Source: Tragulus kanchil
Taxonomy: Eukaryota; Chordata; Mammalia; Artiodactyla; Tragulidae
DNA length: 64,000 nucleotides
Assembly: GCA_022376925.1 (NCBI GenBank)
Contig: JAIOJX010000002.1
Span: 40,943,501 to 41,007,500 of the forward strand
Direction of reading: 5' to 3'
The notes under the pieces: generated by a model
Told to the model about the DNA's origin: nothing
The model's database searches: none
What the model saw: the letters and a program-made list of their open reading frames with translations, nothing else
Shown here: positions 23,288 through 36,292 of the stretch, piece by piece
Layout of the letters: each line of letters begins with the position of its first letter
Numbering within the stretch: the stretch's first letter is position 1
Made by a program: the position numbers and the translations under genes

Positions 23288-25428
23288 TGCTCCCTGTTGT
23301 CCCTGACTTTCAGTGCCATGGATGAGATATTGTAAAGAAAATGTAGCCTCAACACCATCTTGTTAACAACTGGATTAGATACTATCGACTAGACTTTCCA
23401 GTTGCAGAACCATGGTTGACTCCAGTGGGAATCCCACCCTAGGGCATCATCTGAGTTGGAGATGTTCTCATGTTAGAGCAGAACTTGTGCATTTAAAAAA
23501 TCAATTTCTGAGTCAGTTACTCCCGCAATCCACACCCAGCTCAGGACTTTCTCTCCCAAAGAGACTGCTCTGTGCCTGCAGTATGACACACACATGCTCT
23601 GCATCCTAACAAGAAACTCCCCTGCCCCCTGCTTCTAGGAGAAACCAAAGAGGAACTTCTTACAGACACTGAGGTACAAAAGAGCATAAGTGCCGTCCGT
23701 AGGAAATTCTGTGTTTCTAGTGGAAAATGTTTTAACTGAATGACAAGTACACATAATGGGGGCATCATTATATGTTTTCCTTCTCCATCAAAGGCAAACA
23801 TGTAAATTATGACACTTTCAGTGTTCCACCTTTTTGTGGGGCAGGGAGCTGGTAAATCTGACATTTTCAGACATACCATTCAGTTTACTAAGGCTCATAC
23901 CTGCTGAAGAATGTTCAGTTTCTAGTTCTTCAGTTTCAGTTGATCCTTATTCAATTACATATATGGGAACCACTGTGAACACCAAGAGCGTAGGCATCAG
24001 AATACTGCTTCCCAACCAGCATGTAATTAAACCATCCTGATTGCTATCCTGATACAACAGCTGACTCAGTCAACACAACCGCTTGTTAAAAAATGTTATA
24101 TCAATGGTGCTAAAATTAACTAACTGATCATGTTTCTGTTTGTAATTAATTCCTCTGGAGACACACAGAACTGAATTTCTTTGGATAAGATTTCATTCCA
24201 AGTCACTGTTTTCCCATTAGAAAAGTCTATGAGACATTTGTACAGGAATAGACCTCAGAGTCCCTAAGAAGGACATTTCTTTAACTTTGCTGAGACCAAG
24301 GAAATGGTATTTTCCATTGCTCGGTAATGTCACTTACACACTACCTTCAGGCTCTTTTCTGGTGTTTCTTCCATGAAAATTCTGTCTCTAACAGCAGTAT
24401 TAGCAAGTCTGCCGGCTTAGAGGCCCTTGTTGTTTCTTCCTGTTACTGGTTTTGGTGGTTGTAAATCATCACCATTGATGTTTTACAAGAAAGAAAAATA
24501 AGAAAACACCAGAAAAACAGCCCATGTACTTCTGAATATGCATTATGCAATGAAATTTACATTTAGATTTTCAAAAGCAATCTTCATTTTTATTTAAACT
24601 CATGTATATATAAGTACATATACTTATATTTGCATGAATACCCACACATAGAGCTCAAAATGTTCACTTAACACAGTGCATGCTTTGAAGTGTGTCTCTA
24701 GTGTTAAAAGCTTTAAGAAAATGGATACGCTTTTAAAACAACAGTATTAATGCAAACTACAGGTTTAACAAAAGACAGTGTCACCTAAACTAGCAAATAT
24801 CTTCTCTATAGACCTTCCTATTTATATATGCACAGAAGCAATGGTAATTAATACATATATTTGCTTTTCTTCACACATGCACCTCAGAAAGTACCTGCAA
24901 GCACATTCTCTTCACAGGGAGGATACTGTAGCTTCTCTGTGCAGCAGTGACGTTTCTACATGGATATTGATGGTGTACTTTTTGGAGGGTCAGAACACCA
25001 ACCCCATTTCCACTGTCTGGTGAAAACACAAATGCAAAACAAGTGTTCCATTGGCTCAGGAAAATAATAACGGTGAAGTTAACATCTCAACATGCCCGTG
25101 TATCCAATATAACTAGCACTGACAGCCTACCCATAGCTTCACTGTGTGTGTGTTAACCTTTCTCTCGGTCCTGAGAGTGGAACTAATTTCACTGACACTT
25201 AAACAAGGAAACATCATCCACATAAATAGACACTCTGCTTTAAACATCCGCTTTCCAGATTACAAGAAGAATCCTATGCCAAAAAGCATTATCCACCATT
25301 TGAATGTCTGCTCTCATATTTTTCTATATTTAGATTTTGTGTTTTTATATTTCATATTAAAACTGTAACTGCAGATTGCTGGCTTGTTCCTTCGAACTCA
25401 CAGACACTAATATTTTAAATAATTCAGT
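23288..25428. other. Unique 2.1 kb stretch, no gene or repeat recognised
   Basis: AT-rich DNA with a TA/CA-rich patch at 24600-24650. Open frames stay below 115 codons and show no domain. Old unrecognisable repeats may be present. Confidence 0.45.
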
Positions 25429-25521
25429 AAAAATGTTTATTTAGAAAAAAAAATTTGAATTCAAACCAGAATACCTAACTTTGAGTAGGTATGTTCTCTA
25501 GCTGTTTTAAACCATACTATG

Positions 25522-25789
25522 GGGACTTCCCTGGTGGTCCAGTGGGTAAAGACTCTGCCTTGCAGTGCAAGCGGCACCAGATTAATCCCTGGCCTGGGAA
25601 GGTCCCACGTGCCACGGAGTGGCTGGACCGATGTGTCCACTTACTGAGACAGAGCTCTGAAACGCAAGTGCTCTGCAATGAGAGAAGCCACTATCACTGC
25701 AATGGGAGGCCCACACAGGCCAAAGCACAGATAGATGAAAATAAATATTTGAAAGACCAATAAAAGTGGCCAAAAAAAAAAAAAAAAAA
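25522..25789 (+). mobile_element. Young-type tRNA-headed SINE, shorter 3' end
   Basis: Same family as 1928-2248: GACTTCCCTGGTGGTCCAGT head, GGAGTGGCTGGACCGATGTG, GGGAGGCCCACACAGGCC, then directly a poly-A tail after AAAAGTGGCC, lacking the pyrimidine run. The target site CATACTATG flanks it at 25513-25521 and 25790-25798. CpG positions are partly decayed, so it is older than the copy at 56630. Confidence 0.88.
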
Positions 25790-26633
25790 CATACTATGAT
25801 TTCTATCAGCCTTACACAGTCTAGACTCCTTTTTTTTTTTTTTTTCAGTATATACCTGTCTTCAGTTTTCTCAGCCACCACAGTTATGAACAGAGGAACA
25901 AGACAAAAGCACCTACAATTTAGCAAAACCCTAGAAGTGATTGCTTTTTAGCCAGATACTTACAGGAACAGAGTGTGGAGGGTTTTCCAAAAAAAAAAAT
26001 GCAGTTCCTCAGCACAGCTTTGCTTCATGTGTGCTTTAGCTGCCATGTCTAATCCACTGAAGAAATTCACATTAGTGTGCTTCTGTGGGTTTTCATGAAT
26101 TAAACAGGCACTATCTATTATAACTTTCTATTTTGGGGTTTTATAGTAAGTTCACTGGAAAATGTAATTTGATACAGAACGTCCCAAAATTGCAGCTAGA
26201 GGACATCTAGCATAAATTAAAAGGAAATGAAAGTCATTTTGATGGCTTTAATTTATACAAGTTCAAAGACAAAATGGAAAATGAGCTGGACCTGTAACTC
26301 TCTGTCAGAGGGCTGTCTGCTATGGCGGAGGCAGTCTGCAGACCCTCAGAGCACCATGGCCGCGTCTGACCCACCAGGTTCTCCCTCAGGCCCTGTGAGG
26401 CTCCTTTCTCACAGACACACTCGGGACAGAAGTGGTCCAAGCAGAGTCTTTGCTCACACATCACTCAGCACTCATTCTTTCAACTAAAATTGTCTTTTCA
26501 GCGAGAGCAGTCTTTCAGCTCCCCACGATCCTAGCACTCTAAAAATGTTTATTTAGAAAAAAAAATTTGAATTCAAACCAGAATACCTAACTTTGAGTAG
26601 GTATGTTCTCTAGCTGTTTTAAACCATACTATG

Positions 26634-26902
26634 GGGACTTCCCTGGTGGTCCAGTGGGTAAAGACTCTGCCTTGCAGTGCAAGCGGCACCAGATTAATCC
26701 CTGGCCTGGGAAGGTCCCACGTGCCACGGAGTGGCTGGACCGATGTGTCCACTTACTGAGACAGAGCTCTGAAACGCAAGTGCTCTGCAATGAGAGAAGC
26801 CACTATCACTGCAATGGGAGGCCCACACAGGCCAAAGCACAGATAGATGAAAATAAATATTTGAAAGACCAATAAAAGTGGCCAAAAAAAAAAAAAAAAA
26901 AA
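26634..26902 (+). mobile_element. Young-type tRNA-headed SINE (duplicate)
   Basis: Duplicate of 25522-25789 with a longer poly-A; target-site copies at 26625-26633 and 26903-26911. Confidence 0.88.
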
Positions 26903-28017
26903 CATACTATGATTTCTATCAGCCTTACACAGTCTAGACTCCTTTTTTTTTTTTTTTTCAGTATATACCTGTCTTCAGTTTTCTCAGCCACCACAGTTAT
27001 GAACAGAGGAACAAGACAAAAGCACCTACAATTTAGCAAAACCCTAGAAGTGATTGCTTTTTAGCCAGATACTTACAGGAACAGAGTGTGGAGGGTTTTC
27101 CAAAAAAAAAAATGCAGTTCCTCAGCACAGCTTTGCTTCATGTGTGCTTTAGCTGCCATGTCTAATCCACTGAAGAAATTCACATTAGTGTGCTTCTGTG
27201 GGTTTTCATGAATTAAACAGGCACTATCTATTATAACTTTCTATTTTGGGGGTTTTATAGTAAGTTCACTGGAAAATGTAATTTGATACAGAACGTCCCA
27301 AAATTGCAGCTAGAGGACATCTAGCATAAATTAAAAGGAAATGAAAGTCATTTTGATGGCTTTAATTTATACAAGTTCAAAGACAAAATGGAAAATGAGC
27401 TGGACCTGTAACTCTCTGTCAGAGGGCTGTCTGCTATGGCGGAGGCAGTCTGCAGACCCTCAGAGCACCATGGCCGCGTCTGACCCACCAGGTTCTCCCT
27501 CAGGCCCTGTGAGGCTCCTTTCTCACAGACACACTCGGGACAGAAGTGGTCCAAGCAGAGTCTTTGCTCACACACATCACTCAGCACTCATTCTTTCAAC
27601 TAAAATTGTCTTTTCAGCAAAGTAGAAGTATCCTTACTCCTGGAACATCTCCTGATTCAAAGACCCAAGAACCTTGTGCCCACATAACTAGCATCTCTTC
27701 AAGACCTAGGCATTCCCACCACAGTTAGAGAGAGGAAAATGCAATTTAGAACGTCAATGTCAGAGCCTCCAGTGGCACCGTGATGCTGACCACTGTGGAA
27801 CAAGCAACATGTCTGTCTGGTCTTTAGACACTCAGGATGGTCACATCTCACTCATCTGTTTAAGTCTCCAGACCTGTCTGATATGTTCCACACGTGTGGA
27901 TCTTGAAAATACAGTGTTGATCAAATCAGCTAGAGACAGAAGGACCAGTAGGATATTTCTGCACTTATATGATGAACCTAGGTAAGTTTACAGTTTCTAT
28001 TCCAGTAGCCACTTGTT

Positions 28018-28187
28018 GGGCTTCCCTGGTGGTTCAGACAGTAAAGAATCTGCCTACAACGAGAGAGACCCAGATTTGATCCCTTGGTCGGGAAGATCTT
28101 TTGAAGAAGGGAATGGCAATCCATTCCAGTATTTTTACCTGGAGAATTCCATGAACAGAGGAGCCTGGTAGGCTACAGTCCATGTTC
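28018..28187 (+). mobile_element. Bov-tA SINE
   Basis: GGGCTTCCCTGGTGGTTCAG head, TTTGATCCCTTGGTCGGGAA, GGCAATCCATTCCAGTATTT, GAACAGAGGAGCCTGGTAGG. The 3' end is truncated after CTACAGTCCATG. Confidence 0.9.
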
Positions 28188-29174
28188 TCTTAAACTCTCG
28201 TCTTCACTAGAAGAATTGTTCTAGAAAAACAGTTGCAATCATCTGAACTACTTTTTTCACTGTGTGTCATGACCTGATGAATAATGGGGGGCTATTGTTA
28301 CCTAACAACCTGTAAAGCCTCACAACCTTCCTCATGCTTCCTCTTGTTGGGTCACCTCCTCAGACTCGCCTCCTTCAAGGAATTGGCTATGAGCTACTGC
28401 TGGTAGCAAATACCTTATAAATCAAAGTTTGGTGCTAGAAATAAAATTCATTCTGGGTGTTCCAGGCATAAAGTAATTGAATACAGTTGTCTTGTAAATT
28501 CCTTAGAAGGAACACATGGTCAGGCCAGAAAGAGTCCCCACCTAACTTGTCAGGGCAGCTCCACCTCTGACACTGTTGTGAAGTCCAAGGGTCTGAATCC
28601 CACTGTCAGCACCATCGAGGTCAAGGTCAGGGTCCCCACTGACCCACCCAGGATGACCACCCAGGATGAGAGGGCAGAAACAGGCAGCCTCCTGCATGGC
28701 AAGCATAACTTCCCTCAGCACCGTAACCCTGGCCACCAGCATCAGAAGGCTGACTGTGACTTTACCCCATGGACACTCAGCAGCGAGGCCCTAAGACTGG
28801 AGAACAGGAAATGCACCAAAACCACATCTCTGGGACCTTCCCCTCGGCAACCCACAGGGAGGCTCAGCACAGTCTCCTCTTCTTCCTCCCAGTGAGGGCA
28901 ATTTAGAACGTCAATGTCAGAGCCTCCAGTGGCACCGTGATGCTGACCACTGTGGAACAAGCAACATGTCTGTCTGGTCTTTAGACACTCAGGATGGTCA
29001 CATCTCACTCATCTGTTTAAGTCTCCAGACCTGTCTGATATGTTCCACACGTGTGGATCTTGAAAATACAGTGTTGATCAAATCAGCTAGAGACAGAAGG
29101 ACCAGTAGGATATTTCTGCACTTATATGATGAACCTAGGTAAGTTTACAGTTTCTATTCCAGTAGCCACTTGTT

Positions 29175-29341
29175 GGGCTTCCCTGGTGGTTCAGACAGTA
29201 AAGAATCTGCCTACAACGAGAAAACCCAGATTTGATCCCTTGGTCGGGAAGATCTTTTGGAGAAGGGAATGGCAATCCATTCCAGTATTTTTACCTGGAG
29301 AATTCCATGAACAGAGGAGCCTGGTAGGCTACAGTCCATGT
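29175..29341 (+). mobile_element. Bov-tA SINE (duplicate)
   Basis: Duplicate of 28018-28187 with small differences. Confidence 0.9.
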
Positions 29342-29639
29342 TCTCTTAAACTCTCGTCTTCACTAGAAGAATTGTTCTAGAAAAACAGTTGCAATCATCT
29401 GAACTACTTTTTTCACTGTGTGTCATGACCTGATGAATAATGGGGGGCTATTGTTACCTAACAACCTGTAAAGCCTCACAACCTTCCTCATGCTTCCTCT
29501 TGTTGGGTCACCTCCTCAGACTCGCCTCCTTCAAGGAATTGGCTATGAGCTACTGCTGGTAGCAAATACCTTATAAATCAAAGTTTGGTGCTAGAAATAA
29601 AATTCATTCTGGGTGTTCCAGGCATAAAGTAATTGAATA

Positions 29640-31803
29640 CAGTTGTCTTGTAAATTCCTTAGAAGGAACACATGGTCAGGCCAGAAAGAGTCCCCACCTA
29701 ACTTGTCAGGGCAGCTCCACCTCTGACACTGTTGTGAAGTCCAAGGGTCTGAATCCCACTGTCAGCACCATCGAGGTCAAGGTCAGGGTCCCCACTGACC
29801 CACCCAGGATGACCACCCAGGATGAGAGGGCAGAAACAGGCAGCCTCCTGCATGGCAAGCATAACTTCCCTCAGCACCGTAACCCTGGCCACCAGCATCA
29901 GAAGGCTGACTGTGACTTTACCCCATGGACACTCAGCAGCGAGGCCCTAAGACTGGAGAACAGGAAATGCACCAAAACCACATCTCTGGGACCTTCCCCT
30001 CGGCAACCCACAGGGAGGCTCAGCACAGTCTTCTCTTCATCCTCACCTTTCAGGTCCCACAGAAAGCGTCCAATGCCAAAACCTGGTTTTCATCAGGAGC
30101 TCATGCTGCCAAAAATCTGGAGAATGTATGTTTTTGCTTTTCATATTCTTCACCAGATGGACACTTGAGAGGAGGCAGTGGCGTGGATGCAAGCGTGCAG
30201 GGATGGCCTTCAGCACACACTCCAGATTATGAACTTAGGTTCTTGTCAGCAGCCTGTGCTTGTGCGTGTGCACTGCATTGTCTGCAGACATGGCAGAGCA
30301 CCTGCTACCTCGAAGACACACTATGAATATTTACTTAATGGAATTGATACATGAGGCAAAAATAGCTACAAACAGGGGGACAAATAAAGACTCATAAAAG
30401 AATGTTTTCACCCCAAGAAAGTGAGAAATGTGGTGAAGAAAGTTTAAACCAACCCACGTGTGGCCCAGATGAAGAAATAAGGAATATTTTGCCAAGAGGA
30501 GACTTCATTCAGTGGAATGATGACATAATAGCTTTTATATGCATGAGTAATCTCCATGTGGAAAAGAGATTATATATATTTAGGAGGCATATACAAAAGT
30601 TGCAGCATGAGATGAATAGTCATTTTAAGAAGCAGAATTTCAGAACAATTTGAAAAGCAAATTTCAAGCTTTCGAAAACCCAGGAAATACTGCTTTGTGC
30701 TGAGAGGTGCTATCTTGAGGTCAGTTGTCTTGTAAATTCCTTAGAAGGAACACATGGTCAGGCCAGAAAGAGTCCCCACCTAACTTGTCAGGGCAGCTCC
30801 ACCTCTGACACTGTTGTGAAGTCCAAGGGTCTGAATCCCACTGTCAGCACCATCGAGGTCAAGGTCAGGGTCCCCACTGACCCACCCAGGATGACCACCC
30901 AGGATGAGAGGGCAGAAACAGGCAGCCTCCTGCATGGCAAGCATAACTTCCCTCAGCACCGTAACCCTGGCCACCAGCATCAGAAGGCTGACTGTGACTT
31001 TACCCCATGGACACTCAGCAGCGAGGCCCTAAGACTGGAGAACAGGAAATGCACCAAAACCACATCTCTGGGACCTTCCCCTCGGCAACCCACAGGGAGG
31101 CTCAGCACAGTCTTCTCTTCATCCTCACCTTTCAGGTCCCACAGAAAGCGTCCAATGCCAAAACCTGGTTTTCATCAGGAGCTCATGCTGCCAAAAATCT
31201 GGAGAATGTATGTTTTTGCTTTTCATATTCTTCACCAGATGGACACTTGAGAGGAGGCAGTGGCGTGGATGCAAGCGTGCAGGGATGGCCTTCAGCACAC
31301 ACTCCAGATTATGAACTTAGGTTCTTGTCAGCAGCCTGTGCTTGTGCGTGTGCACTGCATTGTCTGCAGACATGGCAGAGCACCTGCTACCTCGAAGACA
31401 CACTATGAATATTTACTTAATGGAATTGATACATGAGGCAAAAATAGCTACAAACAGGGGGACAAATAAAGACTCATAAAAGAATGTTTTCACCCCAAGA
31501 AAGTGAGAAATGTGGTGAAGAAAGTTTAAACCAACCCACGTGTGGCCCAGATGAAGAAATAAGGAATATTTTGCCAAGAGGAGACTTCATTCAGTGGAAT
31601 GATGACATAATAGCTTTTATATGCATGAGTAATCTCCATGTGGAAAAGAGATTATATATATTTAGGAGGCATATACAAAAGTTGCAGCATGAGATGAATA
31701 GTCATTTTAAGAAGCAGAATTTCAGAACAATTTGAAAAGCAAATTTCAAGCTTTCGAAAACCCAGGAAATACTGCTTTGTGCTGAGAGGTGCTATCTTGA
31801 GGT
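29640..31803. repeat. 1082-bp perfect tandem duplication no. 10 (29640-30721 / 30722-31803)
   Basis: Offset 1082, copies abut with no filler, and I saw no difference between them. It overlaps duplication 9 at the left and duplication 11 at the right, so the segment near 28483-28875 occurs three times (also 29640-30031 and 30722-31113), and the one near 30419-30721 three times (also 31501-31803 and 32581-32883). No transposon is recognised inside. Confidence 0.95.
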
Positions 31804-32018
31804 GTGCTGAGAACTAGGATGCATGCATCTGTGTTCTCTTATTCTTAGTGGACAGAATCACAATGAAACTTTCCCAAATGTTCCATTAAAATGGTTTTCT
31901 TGGAATGTCCCTAAGAATGCTAGAATACATTATTTTTTCTCAAACTCCTGTTGTCCAACAACATATACATCCTAGGAACATGCAAAATCAGAGAGAAATC
32001 TGCAGCTCTAAGAAGCTT

Positions 32019-32231
32019 GGCTTCCCTGGTAGATCAGTGGATAAATAATCCACCTGTCAATGCAGGAGAGAGAAGCGGGTTGATCCCTGGGTCAGGAAGA
32101 GTCCTTGGAGGAGGGCATGGCAACCCACCCCAGTATTCTTGCCTGGAAAAATCCCATGGACAGAAGAGCCTAGCAGGCTACAGTCTATGGGGTCCCAAAG
32201 AGTCGGACACAACTGAAGCAACTGAGCACGA
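32019..32231 (+). mobile_element. Bov-tA SINE
   Basis: GGCTTCCCTGGTAGATCAGT head, GGTTGATCCCTGGGTCAGGA, GGCAACCCACCCCAGTATTC, AAAGAGTCGGACACAACTGA. Near full length. Confidence 0.92.
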
Positions 32232-33098
32232 ACACATGCAGGCAAGAAGCTTGAAGCCTCTCTGAGCCAATCTCTGCCTGTGTTATAACCCCCTAGGAAA
32301 CGCTTAAGCTGTGGATGTGACCTCAGTGCCCCCCTGGCCCCTGGCCCCTCCTGCTCAGCCAGGTCTCTAGTCCAGGAGGTCGCTGTCCTGAAGGAAGGAT
32401 TTGGTGTCATATTCTCAGCCTAGGGGATGAAAGCAAGGTGCTTCTCAGGTGATTCAGGGAAGTGGCACTCTAGCAATGCACTTAAGAATGGACTCTACTG
32501 CAAGATGATATGCTTCATGGTTACTTACTTTGGGATGATATGCATGTGAAAAATAATAAGGAATCATCTTCCCTAAGACCAAGTGAGAAATGTGGTGAAG
32601 AAAGTTTAAACCAACCCACGTGTGGCCCAGATGAAGAAATAAGGAATATTTTGCCAAGAGGAGACTTCATTCAGTGGAATGATGACATAATAGCTTTTAT
32701 ATGCATGAGTAATCTCCATGTGGAAAAGAGATTATATATATTTAGGAGGCATATACAAAAGTTGCAGCATGAGATGAATAGTCATTTTAAGAAGCAGAAT
32801 TTCAGAACAATTTGAAAAGCAAATTTCAAGCTTTCGAAAACCCAGGAAATACTGCTTTGTGCTGAGAGGTGCTATCTTGAGGTGTGCTGAGAACTAGGAT
32901 GCATGCATCTGTGTTCTCTTATTCTTAGTGGACAGAATCACAATGAAACTTTCCCAAATGTTCCATTAAAATGGTTTTCTTGGAATGTCCCTAAGAATGC
33001 TAGAATACATTATTTTTTCTCAAACTCCTGTTGTCCAACAACATATACATCCTAGGAACATGCAAAATCAGAGAGAAATCTGCAGCTCTAAGAAGCTT

Positions 33099-33311
33099 GG
33101 CTTCCCTGGTAGATCAGTGGATAAATAATCCACCTGTCAATGCAGGAGAGAGAAGCGGGTTGATCCCTGGGTCAGGAAGAGTCCTTGGAGGAGGGCATGG
33201 CAACCCACCCCAGTATTCTTGCCTGGAAAAATCCCATGGACAGAAGAGCCTAGCAGGCTACAGTCTATGGGGTCCCAAAGAGTCGGACACAACTGAAGCA
33301 ACTGAGCACGA
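33099..33311 (+). mobile_element. Bov-tA SINE (duplicate)
   Basis: Duplicate of 32019-32231. Confidence 0.92.
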
Positions 33312-33607
33312 ACACATGCAGGCAAGAAGCTTGAAGCCTCTCTGAGCCAATCTCTGCCTGTGTTATAACCCCCTAGGAAACGCTTAAGCTGTGGATGTGA
33401 CCTCAGTGCCCCCATGGCCCCTGGCCCCTCCTGCTCAGCCAGGTCTCTAGTCCAGGAGGTCGCTGTCCTGAAGGAAGGATTTGGTGTCATATTCTCAGCC
33501 TAGGGGATGAAAGCAAGGTGCTTCTCAGGTGATTCAGGGAAGTGGCACTCTAGCAATGCACTTAAGAATGGACTCTACTGCAAGATGATATGCTTCATGG
33601 TTACTTA

Positions 33608-34612
33608 TGGGAAAAGAATCAATCTTGGAGAAAACCACGCTTGGTTAGGCAGTTATTTTTTCAGCAACCAGTATAATGAGTACCACAAAAATTTAGAAGT
33701 ACTGACACCCCAAAACCAATAGATTTCTGCAGACGAGGGATTTGCATAAATCCCATTTGGGGCTAAATGAGCAACAGAGTTTTGACCCTGCTCTCTGAGA
33801 ACAGAGAGGATGCAGATGAATTGCTTCACTTCGACCTATTGGCAATTAAAGATGACTTTGAAGAATGGGCGGAATCCTGAGTAACAGGAGTCAGTGAGCA
33901 GCCCAGACCTTCACCCGGTGACTTAGCTTTCATTAGCAAATGAGTAGAGTCAGAAGTAGTCCCCACAATGGGTTTATCCACACACTGCCTTGGGGATTTG
34001 GGCAAAGATGTGATTTCAAAAGTAAAGATCTATTTTATGGTTATTTCCCAGCAAGTGCCACTTCCTCCAGAGGGAGAACAGACATTGTGTGCACAGGGGG
34101 ACAGAAAAGGTGAGTCAGCACCTATATCTCTGCTTTCCTCTTTTTAACAAAAAAGCTGCCTCATCCTGTGTGTATCTTTACAATGGCTGTGTTTTAAATG
34201 GAGAACTCTGTCTTGGTTCTGTGTCTGCGGGGACCAGAAACTCACAGATTATCACTGTATTACCCTTGACTTTCTCATTGGACCACAGTTGAAGGTCTGC
34301 AGTTTTTGCATGTTAACATTCTACTTGAAATATAATCTCTACACCAGCTAACATTCTGGGTTACAAGATTACAGGTGGCTTGAGGAGAAAGAACAAAGAA
34401 CAGTGGAAAGGTTTCCCACCTTCAGTACTGGGGGTGGCAGTGAACTCAGGAAAGGCTGATTTTGCATATCATAAAGGAAACAAACTGGAAGAGAACAACT
34501 CCATATGTGATGTAGGCCAGGCATATACAATTATGCCTTCTTTTAAAATAAAGGCACAAATGTCTATATTTTAATCTCAAAGATGTTGAGAGCTGTGCAT
34601 CTGAGTGTCAAA
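33608..34612. other. Unique 1 kb stretch, no gene or repeat recognised
   Basis: Balanced composition and short open frames only (67 codons at most). No splice-bounded candidate exon stood out. Confidence 0.45.
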
Positions 34613-34634
34613 TACCTGGAAAATTACTGAGTGG

Positions 34635-34755
34635 AATTCCGTTATTCAACCATGCTATATCCACAGTTGTAAAGATGAGAAAACTGAAACCTGTAGAGGT
34701 AACTGTATTTCTCAAGGTCGCTTGGATAACAAAGGGCTTTCTCCTGAATTCCACC
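34635..34755. mobile_element. MIR-like old SINE fragment
   Basis: AAAGATGAGAAAACTGAAAC, GAGGTAACTGTATTTCTCAA and GGTCGCTTGGATAACAAAGG follow the order of the 3' half of MIR (the 'GATGAGGAAACTGAGGC ... CAAGGTCAC' pattern). Ancient, non-coding. Confidence 0.55.
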
Positions 34756-35189
34756 TTTGCTGGTTGTCAGGGGTGTGAATGGAGACTTCTTGACCCACCA
34801 CTGTGAACACAAGGTGCAGTACAAAGCTTCCATCAAAGTGGAGACGCCCTGGTGCCAGGCAGAGTTCACCCAAGAGGCATAAATGGGGAGAGGGAAAGAG
34901 TTTCCAGGGAACTTAGTAAAAGGTGTTGAGGATGTGAAGCCCTGAGAGCCTGCGGGTGATTCCCTCATCACCCCACTCAGCAAAGACGCCATTTGGTGGT
35001 GGATCCACCCCTCCCGGCTGATGGAAATGACCTACCTCGGCTCTCTGCCCATCGTGACCCAGACTTTGATAAAAACTGGAGTTACTGATTCTCAGGATGC
35101 AGGTCTAAAAACCTAGCTTCCAGTCTTGACACCAAAACTTTACTACTTCTATGGCTATAGGACTTTGGCCACCCTGGTCAAGAGGAAAA

Positions 35190-35400
35190 GACTCAATGGA
35201 AAAGACCCTGATGCTGGGAAAGATGGAGGACAAGAGGAGAAGGGGACAACAAAGGATGAGATGGTTGGATGGCATCACTGACCCAATGGACATGAGTTTG
35301 AGCAGAGTCAGGGAGATAATGAAAGACAGGTAAGCCTGTCATGTTGCAGTCTATGGGGTCACCAAGAGTTGGACACAACTGAGTGACTGAACAACAACAA
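35190..35400 (+). mobile_element. BovB LINE 3' end
   Basis: Translates on the plus strand to a BovB-like C-terminal peptide (SMEKTLMLGKMEDKRRRGQQ, then WLDGITDPMDMSLSRVREIM) before a stop, then runs to the terminal GAACAACAACAA tail. Only the last ~210 bases of the LINE remain. Confidence 0.88.
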
Positions 35401-35739
35401 ACGTTTAGTAGACGTGCTAAAGCATCATCCATCTTCATAATGCTGAAGCCTGGTGTTGATATGGGGTATTCTCCCCCGACTCTGCCTCTGCATGTTGGCT
35501 GCCAGCCTCCCACCCTTCCCTCACCTGTGACACCTACTACACATGGCTAAGTGTGCAGGGAATGACCTGAGAGCTTAAGTTCCACAGGAATTATTTCTCA
35601 TGACAAGCATTCAGCTTTCTGCCTCCACAGGAAAGTGGACAGAGAAAATCACCCACAGCACCAACAAACCTAAAGATGGCTTCCCAAGGAAAGTGAAATC
35701 CAGCCACACCATGACATTACCTGGAAAATTACTGAGTGG

Positions 35740-35860
35740 AATTCCGTTATTCAACCATGCTATATCCACAGTTGTAAAGATGAGAAAACTGAAACCTGTA
35801 GAGGTAACTGTATTTCTCAAGGTCGCTTGGATAACAAAGGGCTTTCTCCTGAATTCCACC
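35740..35860. mobile_element. MIR-like fragment (duplicate)
   Basis: Duplicate of 34635-34755. Confidence 0.55.
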
Positions 35861-36292
35861 TTTGCTGGTTGTCAGGGGTGTGAATGGAGACTTCTTGACC
35901 CACCACTGTGAACACAAGGTGCAGTACAAAGCTTCCATCAAAGTGGAGACGCCCTGGTGCCAGGCAGAGTTCACCCAAGAGGCATAAATGGGGAGAGGAA
36001 AGAGTTTCCAGGAACTTAGTAAAAGGTGTTGAGGATGTGAAGCCCTGAGAGCCTGCGGGTGATTCCCTCATCACCCCACTCAGCAAAGACGCCATTTGGT
36101 GGTGGATCCACCCCTCCCGGCTGATGGAAATGACCTACCTCGGCTCTCTGCCCATCGTGACCCAGACTTTGATAAAAACTGGAGTTACTGATTCTCAGGA
36201 TGCAGGTCTAAAAACCTAGCTTCCAGTCTTGACACCAAAACTTTACTACTTCTATGGCTATAGGACTTTGGCCACCCTGGTCAAGAGGAAAA

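Larger units (their letters stand above)
25429..27618. repeat. ~1.11 kb direct duplication no. 8 (25429-26502 / 26541-27618)
   Basis: Offset 1112, with 38 filler bases at 26503-26540. The copies differ only in simple-sequence length: the SINE poly-A (about 25772 and 26884), a G-run near 26135/27248, and a CA step near 26456/27570. Both carry the same SINE with the same target-site duplication, so the SINE predates the duplication. Confidence 0.93.
27741..30031. repeat. ~1.16 kb direct duplication no. 9 (27741-28875 / 28898-30031)
   Basis: Offset 1157. The filler at 28876-28897 (CCTCTTCTTCCTCCC) looks like a noisy version of the sequence that truly follows (TCTCTTCATCCTCACC, about 30031-30046). 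Differences include A28104/G29260 and GAGAGAGACC against GAGAAAACC inside the SINE. Its last ~390 bases are present a third time through duplication 10. Confidence 0.9.
31501..33607. repeat. 1080-bp direct duplication no. 11 (31501-32527 / 32581-33607)
   Basis: Offset 1080. Filler at 32528-32580. One clear single-base difference: C32334 against A33414. It contains a Bov-tA at 32019-32231. The left 300 bases are a third copy shared with duplication 10. Confidence 0.93.

Noticed and set aside
29734..30168. 144-codon open frame, plus strand, with copies at 28578 and 30816
   Set aside because: No recognised domain. A second open frame overlaps it on the same strand (29925-30326), typical of a stop-poor GC patch. 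Copies reflect assembly-like duplication.
30402..30653. 83-codon open frame, present three times (also 31484-31735 and inside 32510-32815)
   Set aside because: Three copies come from the chained duplications, not selection. No domain, and the third copy has a different N-terminus because of junction filler.
35151..35333. Open frame with a BovB-like peptide as an active reverse transcriptase
   Set aside because: Only the last ~50 residues of the BovB protein remain; the endonuclease and catalytic RT motifs are absent.
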